Shown in pieces: positions 60,742 through 64,000 of a stretch of DNA of 64,000 nucleotides. The stretch is from Epiperipatus broadwayi. Its lineage: Eukaryota > Onychophora > Udeonychophora > Euonychophora > Peripatidae. How positions within the stretch are numbered: the first letter of the stretch is position 1; every line of letters starts with the position of its first letter. Location of the stretch: contig JAQFVV010006271.1 in the NCBI GenBank assembly GCA_028023455.1, positions 5,975,048-6,039,047 on the forward strand. The letters are read 5' to 3'. Made by a program: the position numbers and the translations under genes. A model generated the notes under the pieces. The model saw only the letters and a list, made by a program, of their open reading frames with translations. It had not been told where the DNA came from and ran no database searches.

Positions 60742-61257
60742 CACTAAACATCATATGATCACTATTTCTTATGCTAGCACATTACTGCTATTAAAACAGA
60801 CAAAACTCTCCATACAGTAGTGTCACTCAGTGCAAACCAGAGTAATCAATGGATGCCAGAAGGTTTGTGCATAAAATCTCTATCTAGTGCCTACTTATCT
60901 AATATCCCCAGACTAGTTTTTGGCTTGTGGCCTTCATCGGTGAGGAGCTTTGGATCTGAGAGCACTGAACCTATATCTTAGGATCTAATGCAACCCTCCA
61001 GCAGCCATCTTTTATCTCAACTTAACTATAAAACTATGAGAATAAAATTGAAAACACAATATTTTCAATCCAAGCTCAATAGCTTATATAGTCATATGGG
61101 TCTGAACCCAGTTCAGTACCCATACATTTTGATGTTTTTGGCTCTTTAACAACCATAGCCACCACTATCCTATTAGGCACTACTGTGTGGAGAGTTTTGC
61201 CTGTTTAATAACAGTAATGTGCTAGCATAAGAAATAGTGATCATGTGATGTTTAGTG
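60742..61257 (-). mobile_element. MITE, CACTAAACATC family, most complete copy
   Basis: The left end, CACTAAACATCATATGATCA, and the right end, TGATCATGTGATGTTTAGTG, are the tips of inverted repeats about 90 bp long. These continue through CTATTTCTTATGCTAGCACA and CAAAACTCTCCATACAGTAG. The 516-bp element includes a central CATATGGGTCTGAACCCAGTTCAG motif, and no transposase frame. Marked minus so that its internal body has the same orientation as the copy at 58,985. Confidence 0.75.
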
Positions 61258-61660
61258 GTTTAACACCAAGCCTGCCTAATAGGGTAGTGATGCCTGTGGT
61301 TGTTAAAGAGCCAAAGACACAAAACTGTATGGGTACTGAACTGGGTTCAGACCCATATGACTATATAAGCTATTGAGTTTAGATTGAAAATATTGTGTTT
61401 TCAATTTTATTTTCATAGTTTTGTAGTTAAGTAGAGATAAAAGGTGGCTGCTGGAGGGTTGCATTACATCCTAAAATCTAGGTGCAGTGCTCTTAGATCC
61501 AAAGCTCTTTACAGACAAAGGCCACAAGCCTAGTTTAAACTAGTCTGGGAATATTAGATGAGTAAGCAGTAGATAGGGATTTTATGCACAAGCCTTCTGG
61601 AATCCATAGATTATTCTGTTTGGCACTGAGTGGCACTACTGTATGGAGAGTTTTGCCTAT
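61258..61660 (+). mobile_element. MITE, CACTAAACATC family, second copy head to head
   Basis: This is the reverse complement of most of the preceding element. TGTTAAAGAGCC at 61,301-61,312 mirrors GGCTCTTTAACA at 61,140-61,151, with an axis near 61,226. It runs through CTGAACTGGGTTCAGACCCA, TAGAGATAAAAGGTGGCTGC and CTAGTCTGGGAATATTAGATG, ending at GGAGAGTTTTGCCTATTATG. It lacks the outer CACTAAACATC end on the right. Confidence 0.75.
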
Positions 61661-61741
61661 TATGTGACATGACTGTTAAATATGGTAACGGATACACAAA
61701 TTACCAGTATTATATTTACCACAAAAGTGTTAGTTTTTTCT

Positions 61742-61832
61742 CTCTATGTGACAGAGCATCGGCCGGGAAGCAAACTCGAAACAACTGTTTCTAAGGCAGG
61801 TGTGTTGACCACTCAACCATCATTGCTTGACA
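61742..61832 (-). mobile_element. tRNA-derived fragment (SINE head or tRNA pseudogene)
   Basis: On the minus strand, GATGGTTGAGTGGTCAACAC forms a D-arm-like stem and A box. CTGCCTTAGAAACAG has an anticodon-arm shape, and GTTTCGAGTTTGC is a B-box-like T arm. The GGTTGAGTGGT style is that of class II tRNAs (Ser/Leu). Stems are imperfect and the acceptor does not pair well, so it is more likely a SINE head or a decayed tRNA copy than a working tRNA gene. Confidence 0.5.
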
Positions 61833-62121
61833 CAAAAATGTTAGATATAAAACATATTTGATCAATTTATTCCATTAAAATATAAATAAAGAAGGTATTT
61901 GGGAAAAACAGAAATGCAGTTTACAATTATTTTTATCTATATGCATTACATCTCTTAACAGCAGTAACTATTTACTATGCTCTAAACTTTTGTCAAAATA
62001 GTGTCATGCATTCAATACTTATAAAAATGTTATAAAATATGATGAATGCCAATAAAATGGTGACTGTGGTCAACATATAAATCATTAAGACATAACACAA
62101 GAAATTAGAATGATATATATA

Positions 62122-62239
62122 TTTTTTCTCACTGAATTGACTATGTAAACGTAATTCTTTTAATAGACAACTATATATTTTAATGATATATTTATTTTAT
62201 GTGGATTATGTTTACATATTCAATTCAGTGAGAAAGTAT
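62122..62239. mobile_element. Small MITE, about 118 bp
   Basis: TTTCTCACTGAATTGACTAT at 62,125-62,144 and its near-complement at the right end (ATATTCAATTCAGTGAGAAA, to 62,235) are inverted repeats of about 35 bp, continuing through GTAAACGTAAT and ATTATGTTTAC. TA-rich tracts flank both sides. No coding capacity. Confidence 0.7.
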
Positions 62240-62284
62240 ATAAAAAGACAACATAATGGTTTTAAAAGGAATAACTATCAAGTG

Positions 62285-62312
62285 AAATATATATATATGT
62301 GTGTGTGTGTGT
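62285..62312. repeat. Compound (TA)n(TG)n microsatellite
   Basis: About five TA units followed by about seven TG units. Confidence 0.9.
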
Positions 62313-64000
62313 TGAACTAATGGTAAATAAATAAGAGGGAAAACTAGTTAATAATATAGAATTAAATTAAAAACTAGTTAAAAATTATATAGTAAATTTT
62401 TATGTTCTATTTAACCTCTGCAAATATATATACAAACTTTTCATAGCCATTAATATTAAATACTAATTAGATTAACAACTCAGTGCTAGTTTATTGAGCA
62501 TGTGAAGTTCATTTGTGGTCAGCCTTGCATATTTATTAATTCAGCTATTAATAGAAGTTCAGAATATATCATGTTAAGCAAGCAAAATCACAAATCAAAA
62601 TAACACAAAATACTTTTCAAAGATGGCATTTTTACATTATCCACTTTGCAAAACATATTTCTTCTTTAATTAACTCCACATATTTATAAAGTTCTTTAAT
62701 TAACCCTCCAACATTCCTTTCACATTTCCTAATTTTCTTTGTTTTTACATTCAATGTAAAATTTAAGATTAAACCATTATTGCTTATCAGAAAATAGTAT
62801 ATTTGACTTTATTTGATAGATATTTTTGTTTACTACTGAAGTAAATTTTAAATGTTTACATTTTTTTCTATAAATATTAAAGAAAATGAGATTATAATCA
62901 AAACAAAAAGATTGTACATCATCATTTCTAGAAAGATTATTTTCATTTTACAAAATCAATGAAAGCTTTATTATTTGTGACTTTTTAAAATATCTGAATG
63001 AATATTTATTTATTTCTCTAATATCTAATGAAATATGCTTTAAATTTTGTTTTCACTCTTTATTTTAATTTATGATATTTTCATATTCATTATTATAATT
63101 AGATTGCCTACGTGGAAAGTTTCTAAATAGCTTTAGGCCAAATTCACATTGTCCATTAATATAATAGTCTGTTTTTGAAAATAAAGTATTTTCATTTAAA
63201 ATAAGTAATTAATAATTTATATTTTTGATGTTTAATAAATATTGTGTTAATTAATGAATAAAAAAAATATTCTATTGCATAAATTATTGTATTAAAAATA
63301 TCTACAATTGTAATAAATTCACAAAGAAATATATTTTAAGTTATTTAAACTATTTTTTTTTAAACAATGTAATAAAAATCATGATGCCAATTCTCTATCA
63401 TAATATGATTGGTATCCATGTCAGTGAAGATCTTAATTCTATTGTTTTGAGGAATTTTTTGATTTTCTTGCATTGAATTTTTTCAAACTAAAATTTTATA
63501 TTACAATGTATATAGGGAAATATGCATATCACAATATAATGCTCACAGAAGTTAATGAAAAACAAATTAATTTGTCTGAAAATGCCATTAGGTCAAGCAA
63601 GTCAGTAATTACCTTAATTACCCTTGATTACAAAATTTTTTAATTAAACCAAGCCACAAGGTTATATAATTTTTAAAATATTATTAATTGGCATTTTTAA
63701 AATTTTGAACAAATTTAAAAGCAATTTGCTTCTCAAGAATATTAATAATAATATAATTTAATTTACTCAAAATTTTATAGATTATTATTTAATTAAGATT
63801 TGTTCCTATAACTTATTTTGAAATTGGTGTATTTAACATACATTTACTTAAAATAAATAAGTTTCTTTATCTTTTTACAACTAAAATAAAAATTGACTTC
63901 ATTTGATTTAAATACAGATTTTATTGATGCATGTGTACATATATAATGCAACCATAAATTGAAAAAAAATCCTTTATACACACTTGAATTTGATTTATAA
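62313..64000. other. AT-rich sequence, no gene seen
   Basis: No gene, known element or repeat copy recognised up to the window edge. Confidence 0.55.

Overview
This is animal nuclear DNA that is very AT-rich (well over two thirds A+T by eye). It contains no host protein-coding gene that I can support. The repeats point to an invertebrate: an RTE-type LINE, Penelope-like GIY-YIG fragments, a Gypsy LTR element of the kind often labelled K02A2.6-like, a piggyBac-type TTAA element, many long-TIR MITEs and many short (TA)n tracts. A cephalopod or other mollusc would fit, but no host gene confirms it and an arthropod cannot be excluded. I see no operons, CRISPR arrays or bacterial features.

Layout. 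1-9 kb: AT-rich desert with a LINE scrap at base 1, a Penelope GIY-YIG scrap near 1.1-1.4 kb and a mosaic repeat at 6.9-7.3 kb. 9.8-13.8 kb: a minus-strand RTE-type LINE with a 26-base assembly gap, then a much older copy of the same LINE split by a MITE. 15.3-16.7 kb: diverged direct repeats and a SINE-like element. 17.06-22.99 kb: the most striking feature, a 409-bp satellite with about 11.4 forward monomers joined head-on to three inverted monomers. 24.5-25.2 kb: a palindrome capped by (TA)n on both sides. 26.7-27.5 kb: a piggyBac-type MITE. 27.9-28.9 kb: two GIY-YIG fragments in inverted orientation. 29.2-30.9 kb: an unclassified repeat with a 216-bp tandem duplication. 34.25-34.65 kb: a long-TIR MITE. 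35.5-37.1 kb: LINE and Penelope remnants. 46.05-47.3 kb: an inverted-repeat element with tandem dimers inside. 47.99-53.23 kb: a complete but dead Gypsy element with LTRs, target-site duplication and polypurine tract. 53.33-53.50 kb: a perfect 172-bp palindrome. 54.26-54.44 kb: a short hAT element strikingly like the SPIN (Space Invader) family, known for horizontal transfer between animal phyla. 58.98-61.66 kb: more copies of the MITE that interrupts the old LINE. 61.74-61.83 kb: a tRNA-derived fragment.

Nothing here works together as a pathway; the window is a record of transposon insertion, decay and rearrangement. The strongest candidates for something undescribed are the 409-bp satellite with its whole-monomer inverted block, a core of about 30 bp shared by that satellite and two unrelated MITE families, the SPIN-like copy, and the palindromes. 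All homology calls were made by eye from remembered family features; no alignment or database search was run.
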